Source of the DNA: Chitinophagaceae bacterium UBA5175
GTDB lineage: Bacteria > Bacteroidota > Bacteroidia > Chitinophagales > Chitinophagaceae
DNA: 5,914 nt
NCBI GenBank assembly: GCA_002413325.1
Contig: DHWT01000140.1
Span: forward strand, 1 to 5,914
Direction of reading: 5' to 3'
This document shows positions 5,536 to 5,914 of the stretch, one piece after another. The notes under the pieces are model-generated. The model made no database searches. It was not told the origin of the DNA and saw only the letters and a program-made list of their open reading frames with translations. Every line of letters starts with the position of its first letter. Within the stretch, counting starts at the first letter, position 1. The position numbers and the translations under genes were made by a program.

Positions 5536-5914
5536 TTATTTAATGACTTCTTCGATATGGCAAAGTTTTCCGTCCTGGTTCATTCCTTCCACCACGATCC
5601 GGAATTTATTGCTGATATCATTATTATAAAAGACAAAACTCATTTTACGATGGGTTTTATCCAGGCGGAATTTCGGATTCCAGTACAGGGTTGACCTGAA
5701 ATCGGTGGCCTGGTAATCTGTTATCTTATCATCATAATGCGGATGGTAAAATTCCCTTACCGGCGTGTATCCGGTAATGACGGCGTACCCGGTTTTGTTT
5801 TCCATAATACCGGCCTGATCCAGGGTCTGCCGGCTGGTGATAGCCAGGGTAGGCAATCCTTTCTGGTTTGATTTTGGAAGAAACTTTATAAAGAGTACTT
5901 CTTTCATATTGACG
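5536..5914 (-). CDS. C-terminal end of a large Bacteroidota envelope protein (MG2 / TonB-plug type), 5' end outside window
   Basis: The frame stays open to the window edge, so the ATG at 5907 is probably internal and the gene starts beyond 5914. The last 125 residues are visible. GYTPVREFYHP, then a DFRSTLYWNP block, then MSFVFYNNDISNKFRIVVEGM match, from memory, the C-terminus of long Bacteroidota proteins that combine alpha-2-macroglobulin-like MG2 domains, carboxypeptidase-like regulatory domains and a TonB-receptor plug-like domain. In those proteins this end forms a beta-sandwich. They are secreted or envelope-bound, with poorly known roles. It closes with the TAA at 5536-5538 (complement), followed by the small membrane protein on the same strand. 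A stand-alone 123-residue protein is less likely, because the frame continues upstream of the ATG and the family ends in this way. Confidence 0.68.
   Translation of the reverse strand, partial: VNMKEVLFIKFLPKSNQKGLPTLAITSRQTLDQAGIMENKTGYAVITGYTPVREFYHPHYDDKITDYQATDFRSTLYWNPKFRLDKTHRKMSFVFYNNDISNKFRIVVEGMNQDGKLCHIEEVIK

Overview
The window comes from a bacterium of the phylum Bacteroidota, most likely a Chitinophagaceae- or Sphingobacteriales-like soil or plant-associated organism. This is inferred from the lack of Shine-Dalgarno sequences before nearly all starts, from a secreted GH30 lipoprotein, and from the C-terminal end of a large envelope protein of a type that appears characteristic of this phylum. 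The phylum call is fairly firm; anything below it is a guess.

Most of the window is a phenylacetate (paa) catabolic cluster on the + strand. It opens with the last 60 codons of paaE (1-183), the reductase of the phenylacetyl-CoA epoxidase. After a gap come paaA (1905-2867), paaB (2845-3144), paaC (3146-3919), paaD (3963-4439) and paaG (4452-5228). PaaA is the diiron catalytic subunit and PaaC its structural partner. PaaB is the small accessory subunit, PaaD is the iron-sulfur/diiron maturation factor, and PaaE supplies electrons. Together they turn phenylacetyl-CoA into the ring 1,2-epoxide, which PaaG then isomerises to the seven-membered oxepin-CoA. The genes for ring hydrolysis and beta-oxidation (paaZ, F, H, J) and for activation (paaK) are not in the window.

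A complete secreted glycoside hydrolase of family GH30 (about 247-1740) sits on the same strand between paaE and paaA. It has no obvious metabolic link to phenylacetate and is lower in GC in the lines I counted, so it looks like an insertion that split paaE from paaABCD. The 164-base gap after it holds a perfect 6-bp inverted repeat, ACTAAC-ACCC-GTTAGT. It closely resembles the operator of TetR-type PaaR repressors and suggests that paaABCDG has its own phenylacetyl-CoA-responsive promoter.

The right end carries two minus-strand genes facing the paa cluster, with only 3 bases between the stop codons of paaG and the first of them. One encodes a 90-residue protein with a single membrane segment and a coiled coil (5232-5504). 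The other is the C-terminal end of a large surface or periplasmic protein (5536 to the window edge). No RNA genes, CRISPR arrays, transposases or complete mobile elements were seen. I found no wholly new system; the most interesting signals are the GH30 insertion and the candidate operator.
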